Below, piece by piece: positions 25,001 through 35,140 of a DNA stretch of 64,000 bases. The translations under genes and the position numbers were made by a program. Within the stretch, counting starts at the first letter, position 1; every line of letters begins with the position of its first letter. Location: NCBI RefSeq assembly GCF_030209575.1, contig NZ_JARVRS010000001.1, positions 806,001 through 870,000 of the forward strand. Reading direction: 5' to 3'. This DNA comes from Leifsonia sp. fls2-241-R2A-40a (GTDB taxonomy: Bacteria > Actinomycetota > Actinomycetes > Actinomycetales > Microbacteriaceae). The notes below the pieces were generated by a model. That model had not been told where the DNA came from. It saw only the letters and a list, made by a program, of their open reading frames with translations, and made no database searches.

Positions 25001-26166
25001 CGCGCGGGCTGGCCGGCGGCGAAGTACTCCACGAGGTCCGTGGCGAGCGGGGGCACCGGCAGGGCGCTGCCGTCTCCTCGGAGGGATGCGGTGGCCACCA
25101 GGCCCGTCGCGACGGCGTTCCGGGCGGCGACCGGGGAGGTCTGCACTGCGGTGCCGCTGCGCACGAACTCGAGGAACTCGGTGACCATGACGGAGTCCGC
25201 TCCCCCGTGGCCGCCGATCCCGTCGGACACCACGAACGTCTCGTCGGCGGGTGCCGCGGTCGGGTGCCGGCGGTTCCAGAGCCCGACCTCGGATCCGGCG
25301 TCGTCCCCGAAGTTCTCGATGCGCCCCTCGGTGCCGATGACCGTGTAGTTGCGCCAGTAGTCGGGCGTGAAGTGGCACTGCTCGTACGAGGCCAGCACGC
25401 CGTTGTCGAGCACCATGTTGACCTGCGAGATGTCCTCGACGTCGATCACGGGGTTCAGGCCTTCGCTCGCGGTGGGCGGCCAGTTGTCGAGACTGAACCA
25501 GTCGCCGACCCGCTCGCCCGAGCGGTCGCGGCGGTCGTCGATGGCCCCATAGACGCTCAGCGAGCCGAACGCCTGGACACGGCTCGAGTATCCGCCCGCC
25601 AGCCAGTGGATGACATCGAGGTCGTGCGCGCCCTTCTGCAGCAGCAGGCCCACCGACTTGGACCGATCGGCGTGCCAGTCCTTGAAGTAGTAGTCGCCGC
25701 CGTTGCCGACGAAGTGACGGCACCACACCGCTTTGACCTCGCCGATGCGACCCTCCTGGATCAGCCTGCGCATCAGCGTGATCACCGGCATGTGCCGCAT
25801 GTTGTGTCCGACGTACAGTCGCGAGCCGGTGCGGCGGGCGGCCTCGAGGATGCGGTCGCAGTCGTCGATCGAGATCGCCAGCGGCTTCTCGCAGAACACC
25901 GCCACGCCGGCCTCGAGCGCTGGGATGGCCACGCCCGCGTGCTGGTCGTCCGGCGTCAGCACGAGGACCGCATCGAGGTCGAGGGCGAGCAGCTCGTCGA
26001 GGCTGCTCGTGACCGTCGCGTCCGGGAAGTCCGCACGGAACTCCTGGCGCGACCGCTCGCTCACATCGCAGAGGGCGACGACGGCCGCCCCCGCGCCGGG
26101 GCGATGAGCCTCCCGCGCCACGCTGCCGCGGTTGCCGTAGCCGACGACGCCGATCCTGAGGTCCAT
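24997..26166 (-). CDS. Gfo/Idh/MocA-family oxidoreductase
   Basis: A 389-residue NAD(P)-dependent sugar or inositol dehydrogenase. The Rossmann motif is GVVGYGNRG at the N-terminus; the diagnostic FCEKPLAISIDDC (the EKP motif, whose lysine is catalytic) follows, then KGAHDLDVIHWL with the active-site Asp/His pair. It would oxidise a sugar, uronate or sugar-derived lactone. AAGGA precedes ATG 26166; a second in-frame ATG at 26193 overlaps the kinase stop. Confidence 0.88.
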   Translation of the reverse strand: MDLRIGVVGYGNRGSVAREAHRPGAGAAVVALCDVSERSRQEFRADFPDATVTSSLDELLALDLDAVLVLTPDDQHAGVAIPALEAGVAVFCEKPLAISIDDCDRILEAARRTGSRLYVGHNMRHMPVITLMRRLIQEGRIGEVKAVWCRHFVGNGGDYYFKDWHADRSKSVGLLLQKGAHDLDVIHWLAGGYSSRVQAFGSLSVYGAIDDRRDRSGERVGDWFSLDNWPPTASEGLNPVIDVEDISQVNMVLDNGVLASYEQCHFTPDYWRNYTVIGTEGRIENFGDDAGSEVGLWNRRHPTAAPADETFVVSDGIGGHGGADSVMVTEFLEFVRSGTAVQTSPVAARNAVATGLVATASLRGDGSALPVPPLATDLVEYFAAGQPAR

Positions 26167-26189
26167 CACATTTCCTTCCGATCCGTTGT

Positions 26190-27155
26190 TCATCGCCGGG
26201 GCAGTGAGCCCAGCGCATCCGCCGTCAATGGCGCACCGGAGACCTTCGCCGCATAGAGCGCGGCTCCGACGTCCGGTTCGTACAGGGGTGCGCGCAGATC
26301 GTACCCGGCGTGCAGCCGGCCCAACTCGCCGGTGAACGCCTGGAGCACTCCGTCCGCGCGGAACACGCCGCCCGAGTACGAGACAGCCACCTGCTCGTCC
26401 TCCTGGAAGCCGAGCTGCCGGCGCGTGGCCTCGACCAGACCAGCGAGCTCCACTCCGGCGGCGGCGAGGATGTCCGCGGCGACGGGGTCGCCGGCGGTCG
26501 CGGCCTCGGCGACCGTGCTGGACAGGGCGGCGATGCGCGTCCGCTGCTTCTGCCAGTCGGTGAGCACGAGCCCGATCAGGTCGAGGTCGTGCGCGATCCC
26601 TGTGCGCTCCTTCACCAGGTCGTAGAGCGGGCCGCGGGGAAGGCGGCCGTCGCTCATCCGGGTGAAGGCGTTGAGACCGCGGTCGGCGATCCAGTAGCCG
26701 GACCCCTCGTCGCCGAAGAGCTCGCCCCAGCCGCCGACGCGGAGGCCGGCGCCGTCCCGCTCGCCGTAGGTCATCGATCCGGTGCCGCCGATCACGTTGA
26801 TCCCGTCCGCCGCACCCAGCGAACCCGCCCACCCGGGGACCATGTCGTTGACGCAGAGGAAGCGGTCGTGACCGAGAGCCGGGCGAGGGATGGCGTCCAG
26901 CGCGGCCTGGTCGGCGCTGACCTCGCCGTAGCCGGGGAGTCCGACCACGGTGAAGGCGATCGCGTCCGGAGCCATCCCGGCCTGGCGGCAGATGTCGTCG
27001 ACTCCGTCCGCGAAGGTCCGGGTCACAGCCTCGACGCCGAGAGCGTAGTAGTCGCTGCTCGCCTGCTGCGAGCGCGCCAGGACACCGCTCTCGGAATCGA
27101 TGAGGGCGAACGCCGTCTTGGTGCCGCCGCCGTCGACGCCCAGGAAGCGACTCAC
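26190..27155 (-). CDS. BadF/BadG-type sugar kinase (N-acetylglucosamine kinase-like)
   Basis: A 321-residue ASKHA-fold kinase. GVDGGGTKT (6-14) is the phosphate-1 loop, VGGWGELFGDEGSG is the NagK-like adenosine/phosphate segment, and NVIGGTGSMTYGER supplies phosphate-2. This matches eukaryote-type N-acetylglucosamine/amino-sugar kinases. In an ABC-fed operon without PTS, this kinase would perform the first phosphorylation of the imported sugar. The GTG at 27155 overlaps the SIS stop (GTGA). Confidence 0.85.
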   Translation of the reverse strand: MSRFLGVDGGGTKTAFALIDSESGVLARSQQASSDYYALGVEAVTRTFADGVDDICRQAGMAPDAIAFTVVGLPGYGEVSADQAALDAIPRPALGHDRFLCVNDMVPGWAGSLGAADGINVIGGTGSMTYGERDGAGLRVGGWGELFGDEGSGYWIADRGLNAFTRMSDGRLPRGPLYDLVKERTGIAHDLDLIGLVLTDWQKQRTRIAALSSTVAEAATAGDPVAADILAAAGVELAGLVEATRRQLGFQEDEQVAVSYSGGVFRADGVLQAFTGELGRLHAGYDLRAPLYEPDVGAALYAAKVSGAPLTADALGSLPRR

Positions 27156-28321
27156 GCGACTCCGCTCGCGGCCTCGTCGAGCGCGTGCAGGCGCACGCCC
27201 TTGACCACGCGGTTGACGTTCCCGCTCGGGAACGGATTGTCCGGCGTCGTCCCGACACCCAGAGCGAACGAGAGCGCGAGGATCTGGGCGACGACCACGT
27301 ACACACTGGCGAGGAACGAGTCGTTCACCGCGGTGAGACCCTCGAACGGGACCGACAGGCCGTCCGCCGTGGTGACGCCGTCGGGTGCGATCGCGATGAC
27401 GCGGGAGGGATCGAGCGCATCCCGCAGCTCCGCCAAGATGTCGAGGTCGTACTTGCGCGTGTACTCGTCGGACGAGATGAAGACGACGACGAGCGTGCGC
27501 TCATCGAGGACCGACTTCGGGCCGTGCCGGAAGCCGAGGGCCGAGTCGTAGTAGCTCACGACCTGCCCGGCCGTCAGCTCGAGCAGCTTGAGGGCGGATT
27601 CGCGGGCGAGCGCGGTGAGCGGACCGCTGCCCAGGTAGACGACGCGGTCGTACCGGTCGTCGGCGAGGTCGGCGATCGCATCCCAGCCGCCGTCGACGAT
27701 GCCGGCCGCCGCCGCGACGAGGGGCGCGACCGTCTCCGGGCCTCCACCGCCGAGCACCAGCAGCACGGACAGCAGCATCGACGTGAAGCTCGACGTCATC
27801 GCGAAGCCCTGGTCGTTGGCGTCGGCGGGCATCAGCAGCACGTAGGACTTCTCGCGGCCCTGGTGCTCCAGATTGAGCCGGCCGGCCGGATCGCACGTCA
27901 CGATCAGGTGACTCACGTCGGTGAGGCACTCGTCGGCCAGCCGGGTGGCCGCGACGCTCTCCGGGCTGTTGCCGGAACGCGCGAACGAGATGACCAGCGT
28001 GGGGACGTCCTCGGCGAGGAACTCGCGCGGGTTCGAGACGAGGTCGGTCGTGGCGATCGCCTCGATCCGCCGCGACAGCAGGCGCGACAGCTCAGGCGCG
28101 GCGACACCGCCGACGAAGGCGGAGGTCCCGGCGCCGGTCAGGACGATGCGCAGGTCGGGACGTGCGAGGAGCGGGGCGAGGAACGCATCCACGTCGGCGC
28201 GCTCGGCCGCGATGTTGGCCGCCGCCTCGCGCCACACCTCCGGCTGGTGGCTGATCTCGCCGATGGTGAACTGGGCGCCGCTGGAGTCGGGGCGTGCGGT
28301 GGTCGGGCGTGTTTCAGACAA
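27152..28321 (-). CDS. agaS: SIS-domain deaminase/isomerase, AgaS-like
   Basis: A 389-residue protein with two SIS domains: [21 protein letters not shown] and [14 protein letters not shown] in the first, [20 protein letters not shown] and [19 protein letters not shown] in the second. It lacks a glutaminase domain, so it is AgaS-like: deaminating isomerisation of galactosamine-6-phosphate to tagatose-6-phosphate and ammonia in the family. The start is TTG 28321, after GGGGG and overlapping the agaZ stop by eight bases; no ATG or GTG is available upstream of the first domain. Confidence 0.85.
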   Translation of the reverse strand: MSETRPTTARPDSSGAQFTIGEISHQPEVWREAAANIAAERADVDAFLAPLLARPDLRIVLTGAGTSAFVGGVAAPELSRLLSRRIEAIATTDLVSNPREFLAEDVPTLVISFARSGNSPESVAATRLADECLTDVSHLIVTCDPAGRLNLEHQGREKSYVLLMPADANDQGFAMTSSFTSMLLSVLLVLGGGGPETVAPLVAAAAGIVDGGWDAIADLADDRYDRVVYLGSGPLTALARESALKLLELTAGQVVSYYDSALGFRHGPKSVLDERTLVVVFISSDEYTRKYDLDILAELRDALDPSRVIAIAPDGVTTADGLSVPFEGLTAVNDSFLASVYVVVAQILALSFALGVGTTPDNPFPSGNVNRVVKGVRLHALDEAASGVA

Positions 28322-29627
28322 GGATTTCCCCCTGGTTGCGTGCGGTCATTGGGCGTGTGGCGGCGGCGTACGGGCGCAGGGCATCCCGGATCTTGTCCGT
28401 CACGAGTGAACGTGGATGGGGATCGAGCTCTCCGGCTCGGACGCGGTCGTACTGGTCCGGCAGGAACTGGGCGATCAGCGGGAGCGGCAGCGTCCTGCTG
28501 GAGAGATTGGCGTACAGCACGGCCTCGGCCGCCTCGATCTCGGAGTCGGGCCAGTAGTAGCGGAGGCGGTCGCTGTAGCTGTAGCGGCGCGCAATGCGCT
28601 GCTCGTCCTCGTCGCCCTCGTAGTAGTCCTGCCAGTACCCGGGTTCCGCCAGCATGCGCTCCTCGATCACTCCGACGAGGTGCGAACGCTGGGCCTCCGG
28701 CACCAGTTCGTCTTCGATGGCGGCGAGCGCGAACAGCGCCTCCCGCATCGCGAAGGTGAGTCCCGGACCGACCTTGAGGATGGCCCAGTGGTCGTCGACC
28801 AGCTCGGTCAGCCGCGACTCCAGCTGGTAGTCGGTCGAGTGCGCCTCGAAGACCATCCCGGGTTCGTCGTCGAGCACGGCGCGCAGGTCCGCGGTGCGGT
28901 CGCGACGGTAGTCGATGACCTGGAGGTGGTCGAACTCGACACCGGGCTGAACGACGAGGGCGATGATCCGGGGCCACGCGTCCAGCACCCCGGCGGCCGC
29001 GAAGGCCTCACGGTGCCGTTCCAGCGTCCGCCGTGCCGCGTCGGGCGATGTGGGCGTCAGCTCCGCCAGCGTCTCGTGCGCGCCGCCGGGCACCGGCACC
29101 TCCGTGCCGATCACGTAGAGCTGCCGCCCCTCGATGCCGAGACTGCGCGCCGTCTGCTCGGCGACGCGCAGCAGCCGTGCGCTCCGCTCGGCGACGAGCT
29201 CGTCGCCGAGCGGGACGGGATCCCCGCTGCAGGACATGCTGCAGTCGAGGTGGATCTTCGTGTACCCGGCCTCGACGTACGCGGCGACGAGGGCGTCGGC
29301 GTGGGCCAGCGCCTCCTCGGCCGGGAGCCCCTGCCAGCGGTTGGGCCCGAGGTGGTCGCCGCCGAGCACGATGCGGTCGCGCGGGAAGCCCTGCTGATCC
29401 GCGATCGAGTACACGAGCTCGCGGAAGTCGGCCGGGCGCATCCCGGTGTACCCGCCGAACTGATCCACCTGGTTCGAGGTCGCCTCGATGAGGACGAAGC
29501 TCGAATCGGCGGCGGCCTGGGCGATCGCCGCCTCGAGCACGACGGGATGCGCGGAGCACACCGAGTACGCCCCGACCGGTTCGCCGGCCTTGTGCCGCCG
29601 GATGGTCTCCCACAGCTGGTCCGTCAT
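28314..29627 (-). CDS. agaZ: Tagatose-bisphosphate aldolase non-catalytic subunit (AgaZ/KbaZ/GatZ)
   Basis: A 437-residue protein of the GatZ/KbaZ family. The diagnostic region reads [18 protein letters not shown], followed by [23 protein letters not shown] and a C-terminal [15 protein letters not shown]. In E. coli this subunit is needed for full activity and stability of the class II tagatose-1,6-bisphosphate aldolase. The ATG at 29627 overlaps the aldolase gene stop, so the two subunits are made together. Confidence 0.92.
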   Translation of the reverse strand: MTDQLWETIRRHKAGEPVGAYSVCSAHPVVLEAAIAQAAADSSFVLIEATSNQVDQFGGYTGMRPADFRELVYSIADQQGFPRDRIVLGGDHLGPNRWQGLPAEEALAHADALVAAYVEAGYTKIHLDCSMSCSGDPVPLGDELVAERSARLLRVAEQTARSLGIEGRQLYVIGTEVPVPGGAHETLAELTPTSPDAARRTLERHREAFAAAGVLDAWPRIIALVVQPGVEFDHLQVIDYRRDRTADLRAVLDDEPGMVFEAHSTDYQLESRLTELVDDHWAILKVGPGLTFAMREALFALAAIEDELVPEAQRSHLVGVIEERMLAEPGYWQDYYEGDEDEQRIARRYSYSDRLRYYWPDSEIEAAEAVLYANLSSRTLPLPLIAQFLPDQYDRVRAGELDPHPRSLVTDKIRDALRPYAAATRPMTARNQGEILV

Positions 29628-30493
29628 GCTGCTCCCTCGGATCGGGTGGTGCTGGTCTGGGTGCAGAGTGCGGCGACCGTCTCGGCGATGCCGTCCCGTC
29701 CGGGCGCGAGGTAGCGCCGCGGGTCGGTCGCCGACGGGTTGGAGTCGAGGAACGACCGGACGCGGCCGGTGAAGGCGACGTTGAGCGCCGTGCCGACATT
29801 GATCTTGCAGATGCCGGCGGCCACCGCGTCGTTCAGCCCGCTCACCGGGACTCCCGACGACCCGTGCAGGACCAGCGGCACCGGGACGACCCGCGCCAGC
29901 TCGCCCACGAGCGCAAGGTCGAGGCGTGCGTCGGCCGTGGTCATCGCGTGGGACGATCCGACGGCGACGGCCAGTCCGTCGACCCCGGTCGCCGCGACGA
30001 AGGAGACGGCCTCGGCCGGGTCGGTCCGGACGCCCGGCGCGTGCGCGCCCTCCTTGCCGCCGATCGCACCGAGCTCGGCCTCGACCCACAGCCCGCGTTC
30101 GTGGGCGCGGGCGGCGGCGTCGCGGGTGCGCGACACGTTCAGCTCGTAGTCGTGGTGGGCCTCGTCCACCATGATCGAGGAGGCGCCGAAGCGTCCGGCC
30201 TGCTGGATGAGCTCGTCGGCGAGCGCGCTGTCGGTGATGTGGTCGAGGTGGATGCTGACGGGCGCGGTGCTCTCCTCGGCCGCCAGTCCGCAGGCCGCCA
30301 GCAGGGGCGCGAACCGGCCGCCGTGGTAGGCGATCGCGTTCTCGCTGATCTGCAGGATCACCCCGACGCCCGCGCGCTCGGCGCCGGCGACGATCCCCTC
30401 CGCATGCTCGAGGGTGATCACGTTGAAGGCGAGCACAGCGCTCTCCTGGGCGACCGCCTCCTCGATGAGGCTCCGGGTGCTGGCGAGGCTCAT
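29624..30493 (-). CDS. agaY: Class II ketose-bisphosphate aldolase (AgaY/KbaY/GatY-like)
   Basis: A 289-residue zinc aldolase. The metal and substrate motifs are visible: [24 protein letters not shown] (normally GTxHG) and LHGSSGVP followed by KINVGT. With AgaZ next door it most likely splits tagatose-1,6-bisphosphate to dihydroxyacetone phosphate and glyceraldehyde-3-phosphate. The SSHAM variant and LHGSSG in place of LHGGSG are minor departures from the family pattern. The ATG at 30493 overlaps the GH4 stop. Confidence 0.88.
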   Translation of the reverse strand: MSLASTRSLIEEAVAQESAVLAFNVITLEHAEGIVAGAERAGVGVILQISENAIAYHGGRFAPLLAACGLAAEESTAPVSIHLDHITDSALADELIQQAGRFGASSIMVDEAHHDYELNVSRTRDAAARAHERGLWVEAELGAIGGKEGAHAPGVRTDPAEAVSFVAATGVDGLAVAVGSSHAMTTADARLDLALVGELARVVPVPLVLHGSSGVPVSGLNDAVAAGICKINVGTALNVAFTGRVRSFLDSNPSATDPRRYLAPGRDGIAETVAALCTQTSTTRSEGAA

Positions 30494-31824
30494 GAGGCGA
30501 AGCGATCGTAGTGCGACGGGTCGGCCGCCACGGCGTCGTCGAGGATGCCGCGGGCGATCTGCGCGTCCGGGACGAGCGGGTCGAGCACGAGCGCCTGGAG
30601 GGCGAGCTCGCGCGAGCCGCTGACCGCGGCCTCGACGGTGAGCTCCTGCTGCTGCGCACGCGCGGTCAGCACAGCGGCGATCGCGTCCGGGAGCCGGCCG
30701 ACCGAGACGCCGTGGATGCCGTGGGCGCCGACGACGGCGGGCACCTCTACGACGGCCTCCGGAGGCAGGTTCGCGATGACCCCGGCGTTCGGCAGGTTGA
30801 CGGCGAGCTCGACGTGCTCGTTCCCGGTCCTCAGAGCCTCGGCGATGGCCACGAGGCGTTCGGCCTCCTGGTTCCGCGCCGGGGCGAGGGGCTCGGTCCC
30901 TTCGGCCTGGGCGCGCAGCGAGTCCCACAGCCGGCCCTTCTCGTCGATGTACTCGCGCGTCATGTCCTGGCCGCCCTGGAGTCCCCAGCCGAGTCCGCCG
31001 TCGCCGCCGCGGGCGAGGTAGCCCGAGAAGAACTCGGACACGTGCCGGTCGCCCGGTGCGGGGTACAGCCCGAAGGTCTGCAGGAGATCCGCCGACACCG
31101 CCGAGTGCACGCCTTCGCTGCGGGAGGTCTCCGCATTTCGGCCGCCGCCCCGCGTCCGCACGAGCTCTCGCAGTCGCGGATACAGGTCCTCAGAACCGGT
31201 GCGGATGTCGAGGAGCCAGCACAGGTGGTTCAGCCCGGCGAACAGCGCGCTCACCGACTCGGGGTCGACGCCGAGGTCGCCCGCGAGAGCCGCCTTGGTG
31301 TGCATCGTCCCGTGGCACAGTCCGACCGCGTTCACCGGCGTGTGCTTGGTGACGGCGCGGACGTTCGCGGTGAGCGGGTTGCTGTAGTTGATCAGCTGGG
31401 CGGTCGGCGCCACATCGGCGATGTCCGTCGCGATCGCGAGCAGCTCGGGGACGTGGCGGAGTGCGCGCAGCACGCCGCCGGGTCCGACGCTGTCGCCGAC
31501 GGTCTGGTGGATGCCGTACGCCTCGGGGATGTCGAGGTCGGCTTTCCAGCCGGCCGCTGACCCCACCGCGATGGTCGTGGCGACGAAACGGGCGGCCCGC
31601 AGCGCCTCCCGGCGATCGGCGACCGCTTCGACGCGCATCGTGGAGCCCGCCGCCTCGGCGATCCGGCGGCCCAGGCGGGCCATCGTCTCGGCCGCTTCCG
31701 GGACCACATCAACCAGCCGCACCGCGACGCCGCCGAACGTGCGCGACCGCGCCAGGTCGTTGAGCAGCCCGGGGGTGAACACGGTGCTTCCGGCACCGAT
31801 GAGGACGAACGCCTCCTGCGTCAT
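30490..31824 (-). CDS. GH4 family glycosidase (CHGT type)
   Basis: A 444-residue NAD- and Mn-dependent glycoside hydrolase. The NAD motif is [15 protein letters not shown], the NYSNPLT loop precedes the metal-binding cysteine in GLCHGT (C170), and [12 protein letters not shown] supplies the histidine ligand. GH4 enzymes cleave via oxidation at C3. The tetrad after GLC differs by specificity; CHGx is associated with alpha-glucuronidase-type members rather than 6-phospho-beta-glucosidases (CNVP). First enzyme gene after the ABC permeases. Confidence 0.85.
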   Translation of the reverse strand: MTQEAFVLIGAGSTVFTPGLLNDLARSRTFGGVAVRLVDVVPEAAETMARLGRRIAEAAGSTMRVEAVADRREALRAARFVATTIAVGSAAGWKADLDIPEAYGIHQTVGDSVGPGGVLRALRHVPELLAIATDIADVAPTAQLINYSNPLTANVRAVTKHTPVNAVGLCHGTMHTKAALAGDLGVDPESVSALFAGLNHLCWLLDIRTGSEDLYPRLRELVRTRGGGRNAETSRSEGVHSAVSADLLQTFGLYPAPGDRHVSEFFSGYLARGGDGGLGWGLQGGQDMTREYIDEKGRLWDSLRAQAEGTEPLAPARNQEAERLVAIAEALRTGNEHVELAVNLPNAGVIANLPPEAVVEVPAVVGAHGIHGVSVGRLPDAIAAVLTARAQQQELTVEAAVSGSRELALQALVLDPLVPDAQIARGILDDAVAADPSHYDRFAS

Positions 31825-31837
31825 CGCGCGCTCCTTC

Positions 31838-32671
31838 TCACTTGACGCTCCCCGTGAGGAGTCCGCTGACGATGTACCGGTTGAGCACGACCGCGATCAC
31901 GGCGGGAACCGCGACGGCAATCACGCCCGCCGCGCTCATCAGCGAGTACGGGACGGTGTGCCGGCCCTGCAGCGCCGCGATGACCACCGTGAGCGGTTGC
32001 GTCGACAGGTCGCTCGAGAGCACCAGCGGGAACAGGAACTGCGCCCAGGCCGACAGGAACGTGATGATGGCCACCGAGACGATGCCCGGCCGAGCGAGCG
32101 GCAGCACGACGTGCCAGAGCACGCGCATCCTGCTGGCCCCGTCGACCTGACCGGCCTCCTCGAGCGCGACCGGGAGGCTGCTCATGTAGTTGTAGAGGAT
32201 CCAGGTCGCCAGGGGCAGGAAGCCGGAGATGTACACCAGCACGATGCCCGTATAGGTGTTGACCAGTCCGAGCGCCGACATCATCTGGTAGAGCGGGATG
32301 AGGGTGGCGTACGCGGGGAACGCCATCGTCGCGAGCACCGCGTAGAAGAGCACGTCGCGGCCGCGGAACTTCATGCGGGCGAACGCATAGGCCGCGAGCG
32401 TGGCCAGGACGACGGTCACGATGGTCGCCGCCGTGCACTCGATGAAGATGTTGAGCGTCGACTGCCGGACCGAGTCGGCCAGGTCGCCACTGCCCCCGAG
32501 CAGTGTGAAGTAGTTCTTCAGGGAGGGCGTGGGCGGCAGGTAGTTCGCCGGCTTCGCACTGATCTGCGCGTCGGTCTGGAGGCTGGTGTTCAGCACCCAG
32601 TACAGCGGCAGCAGCGTCCAGACCAGGATGAACGCGACACCGATCGGTCGCGCGATGGAACGTCGTTTCAT
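31838..32671 (-). CDS. ABC sugar importer, inner-membrane permease (MalG-like)
   Basis: A 277-residue permease with six helices. The EAA loop that contacts the ATPase reads EEAGQVDGASRMRVLWHVVLPLARPG. The C-terminus VVLNRYIVSGLLTGSVK is typical of carbohydrate-uptake CUT1 MalG-type subunits. Its ATG at 32671 overlaps the MalF stop by one base (TGATG). No ATPase gene is in the window, so a shared MsiK-like ATPase encoded elsewhere is likely, as in many actinobacteria. Confidence 0.9.
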   Translation of the reverse strand: MKRRSIARPIGVAFILVWTLLPLYWVLNTSLQTDAQISAKPANYLPPTPSLKNYFTLLGGSGDLADSVRQSTLNIFIECTAATIVTVVLATLAAYAFARMKFRGRDVLFYAVLATMAFPAYATLIPLYQMMSALGLVNTYTGIVLVYISGFLPLATWILYNYMSSLPVALEEAGQVDGASRMRVLWHVVLPLARPGIVSVAIITFLSAWAQFLFPLVLSSDLSTQPLTVVIAALQGRHTVPYSLMSAAGVIAVAVPAVIAVVLNRYIVSGLLTGSVK

Positions 32672-33618
32672 CAGAACTCCACGGGGCGGTAGACGAGCCT
32701 CACGACGCCCAGCGACACGATGAGCGTGGCGAGCGTGATCAGCAGGGACAGCGCATAGCCCTGACCGAAGTCGAGGTTCTGGAAGCTGATGAAGTAGGTC
32801 TGCATCGTCACCGACGAGCCGGTCGCGGCGGCGCCGTTCAGCACGAAGGGCTGGTCGAACACATTGAGTGTCGCGATGACGGCCTGGACCATGGCGATGG
32901 CGATGCCCGGTCGGGCGAGCGGCAGCGTGATGCGGCGGAACATGTTGAACCCGGTGGCGCCGTCCAGCGCGGCCGCCTCGTAGAGCTCGCCGGGGATGTT
33001 CTGCAGCGACGCCAGAACGAGCAGCGCCGACAGCGGGGTGATCTGCCACACCTGCACGAGCTCGATCGCGAGGATCGTCACGAATTGGTTCTGGCCGAGG
33101 AACACCTGGTAGTGGTCGATCAGGTGCAGCGACGACAGCACGCTGTTGAGCAGGCCGTTGTTGCTGTCCCAGATGCCGGACCAGACGATGCCCTCGACCA
33201 CGCCCGGCAGCGCCCACGGCAGGATCAGGATCGCGACGAGCACCGAGCGGCCGCGGAACGGCTTCTGCAGGGTCACCGCGAACAGCACGCCCAGCGCCGT
33301 CGACAGCAGGACGCCGATGATGACGTACAGCACCGTGTTGCCCATGCTCGCCACCACGGCGGGGTCGCTGAACAGGGTGACGAAGTTGTCGATGCCGTTG
33401 AAGCGGTCCGGCGGGTTCAGCGGCTGGATCTTGAAGAACGCCTCGACCAGGGTGATCCCGGCCGGGACGAGAGCCAGCCCGATGATGAAGATCGCGAGCG
33501 GAGCGACGAGGCCATAGGGCAGGAAGTCGAGGCGGCGGACCAGCCGCGAACGCGTGGGACCCCCTCCCGCCGGCCGGGACGTGCCCGGCCGGCGGCGGGA
33601 CTGGACGTCGACGCTCAA
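32671..33618 (-). CDS. ABC sugar importer, inner-membrane permease (MalF-like)
   Basis: A 315-residue CUT1 permease. A polar Arg/Pro/Gly-rich leader of about 30 residues is followed by six helices and the EAA loop ELYEAAALDGATGFNMFRRI. The start is TTG 33618, whose TTGA overlaps the solute-binding-protein stop; there is no ATG or GTG before the first helix. A 12-bp perfect hairpin lies within codons 8-18. Forms the translocation pore with the MalG-like subunit. Confidence 0.88.
   Translation of the reverse strand: MSVDVQSRRRPGTSRPAGGGPTRSRLVRRLDFLPYGLVAPLAIFIIGLALVPAGITLVEAFFKIQPLNPPDRFNGIDNFVTLFSDPAVVASMGNTVLYVIIGVLLSTALGVLFAVTLQKPFRGRSVLVAILILPWALPGVVEGIVWSGIWDSNNGLLNSVLSSLHLIDHYQVFLGQNQFVTILAIELVQVWQITPLSALLVLASLQNIPGELYEAAALDGATGFNMFRRITLPLARPGIAIAMVQAVIATLNVFDQPFVLNGAAATGSSVTMQTYFISFQNLDFGQGYALSLLITLATLIVSLGVVRLVYRPVEF
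33567..33595. other. Strong hairpin at the binding-protein/permease junction
   Basis: Arms CCGCCGGCCGGG (33567-33578) and CCCGGCCGGCGG (33584-33595) are perfect complements around a 5-base loop. It sits about 20 bp inside the MalF-like gene, directly after the solute-binding-protein stop. In E. coli mal operons a stem-loop at the same place stabilises upstream binding-protein mRNA and lowers permease expression; a similar role is inferred here. Confidence 0.6.
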
Positions 33619-34946
33619 GAGCCGTTCGCCAGCTTGGTCGCCTGCGCGGCGATCGCCTTGATCGCCGCGTCCACGCTGATGGTGCCGACGGCGGCGGAGT
33701 GCAGGTTGGTGCTGACCGACCGCGAGAACTCCGGGTACCAGGACGGCGCACCCGTCGCGAAGACCGGCTTGGACTTCGACAGCAGCTCGCTGAGCTCGGC
33801 GCCCTGGGCCAGCTTGCCGTTCTCCGTGAGGATCTTCATCGCCGACAGACGCGACGGTGTCGGGTAGTTCGGCATGACCTTGTCGGGCCCGTTGGCGCCG
33901 GCGAAGTCGGCCTGGTTCTCGGAGGCGGTGATCCACTCGATGAACTTGGCCGCGGCGGCCGGGTACTTGGCCTGCTTCGGGATGCCGATGCCGTCCGGGT
34001 TACCGAGGTTGCTCGTGGTCCCGTCGACGCCCGGCGTCGGGATGTAGCCCGTCTTGCCGACCACGCTGGACGAGGCGGGTACGTCGTAGAGGCTGCCCAC
34101 GTTGCCCGAGTAGTCCGAGAAGGTCGAGGAGACGACGCCCTTCGCCATCAGGTTCTGCATGCCCTGGGAGTCGGTGACGTTGATGTTGCCGGCCGGGACG
34201 AGCCCGTCCTTCAGCGAGTCGATCATCCACTTGGCGGCCTTGTAGCCACCGGAGTCGGGGCTGGCGAACTGCGGCTTGCCCTTCGCATCGAGGAGCGTGC
34301 CGCCGAACGCCTCGGTGGCCTCGTACCAGTAGGTCGACAGGCCCTCCGCCGCTGCGAACGGGATGTTGAGCGGGGTCGCCGAGATGCCCTTCGCCTTGAT
34401 CTGCTTGAGGTCGTCGGTGTACTCGCTCATCGTGGTCGGCATCGTGGTGATCCCGGCCTTGGCGAACTGGTCCTTGTTGACCGTCGTCACCATGTAGGAG
34501 GAGTCGAACGGGATGCCGATGACCTTCCCGCCGGACTCGAACGACGTGAGCTGCGGCATGTCCGCCTTCAGCTTCTTCGTGTCGATGTAGTTGTCGATCG
34601 GGTAGAACCAGTCGAGCTTGCTGAGCTGCCCGACGCGCGACCAGTCCACATCCGTCACATCGGCGAAGTAGGTCTTCGAGGTCGCGGCTGCGGCGATCTT
34701 GGTCTGGAGGTTGTCCCAGTCGATGCTCGTCCACTTCACGGTGATGCCCGTTTCCTTGGTGAACGCGTCGAGGGCCGCCTTCGGGGGCGCGGGATTCATC
34801 CAGGCGACGGTGATGGTCGCACCCTTCGTCTGGGTGGAACCACCGGAGGATCCACTGCCGCCGGTGCATCCGGTCAGCGTGAGTCCGAGGGCGACGGCGC
34901 CGGCGATGACGGCATTCCGGGTACTGCGTCTGAGCTTGAGCGTCAT
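33615..34946 (-). CDS. ABC sugar importer, solute-binding lipoprotein
   Basis: A 443-residue extracytoplasmic binding protein with a lipoprotein signal: basic start, hydrophobic core and LTLTGC lipobox (C27), followed by a Gly/Ser linker. The mature part is a type 1 carbohydrate-binding fold (ITVAWMNPAPPKAALDAF, FTKETGITVKWTSIDWDNLQ). CAAGGAGGAG precedes the ATG at 34946. First gene of the ten-gene operon, opposite the DeoR regulator that probably represses it. Confidence 0.9.
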   Translation of the reverse strand: MTLKLRRSTRNAVIAGAVALGLTLTGCTGGSGSSGGSTQTKGATITVAWMNPAPPKAALDAFTKETGITVKWTSIDWDNLQTKIAAAATSKTYFADVTDVDWSRVGQLSKLDWFYPIDNYIDTKKLKADMPQLTSFESGGKVIGIPFDSSYMVTTVNKDQFAKAGITTMPTTMSEYTDDLKQIKAKGISATPLNIPFAAAEGLSTYWYEATEAFGGTLLDAKGKPQFASPDSGGYKAAKWMIDSLKDGLVPAGNINVTDSQGMQNLMAKGVVSSTFSDYSGNVGSLYDVPASSSVVGKTGYIPTPGVDGTTSNLGNPDGIGIPKQAKYPAAAAKFIEWITASENQADFAGANGPDKVMPNYPTPSRLSAMKILTENGKLAQGAELSELLSKSKPVFATGAPSWYPEFSRSVSTNLHSAAVGTISVDAAIKAIAAQATKLANGS

Positions 34947-35140
34947 GGTGCTCCTCCTTGGCAATGGGAGCGTGTCAGCGGCGGTGCTGAGCGACACGCG
35001 ATTTGAGCAACGATGACATGCAGTGCGCACGGTTTCAACAAATGGGAGCGGAAAACCGCACATTCCGCCCAAATGAACAATCTTGTGGCGAGAAACTGAT
35101 TGTGCGCGCACTTTTGCTGCTCATTCGCTATAGTTCCATT
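34947..35140. promoter_or_regulatory. Divergent control region of the Aga-like locus
   Basis: The 194-bp region between the binding-protein gene and deoR-like gene is AT-richer than its surroundings. It contains the palindromes GTGCGCAC (35023-35030) and GTGCGCGCAC (35102-35111), ATTGTGC at 35099-35105 and again at 35138-35144 over the regulator's start, and a TATAGT box (35129-35134) six bases before the GTG at 35141. ATTGTGCG recurs before the second GH4 gene, which makes it the best DeoR operator candidate. Confidence 0.5.

Noticed and set aside
24317-26218. A 633-residue frame spanning the GNAT-like and Gfo/Idh genes
   Set aside because: Only the last 227 residues look like protein; the rest is the dehydrogenase gene read out of frame.
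28314-30659. A 781-residue frame extending AgaZ upstream
   Set aside because: The extension reads the aldolase gene out of frame; AgaZ homology starts at 29627.
31838-33751. A possible MalF-MalG fusion in one frame
   Set aside because: Only the MalG part is conserved in this frame; MalF is complete in another frame, with a TGATG junction.
33085-33867. Large plus-strand frames opposite the ABC permease operon
   Set aside because: Same reason: repetitive charged composition typical of antisense reading of membrane protein genes.
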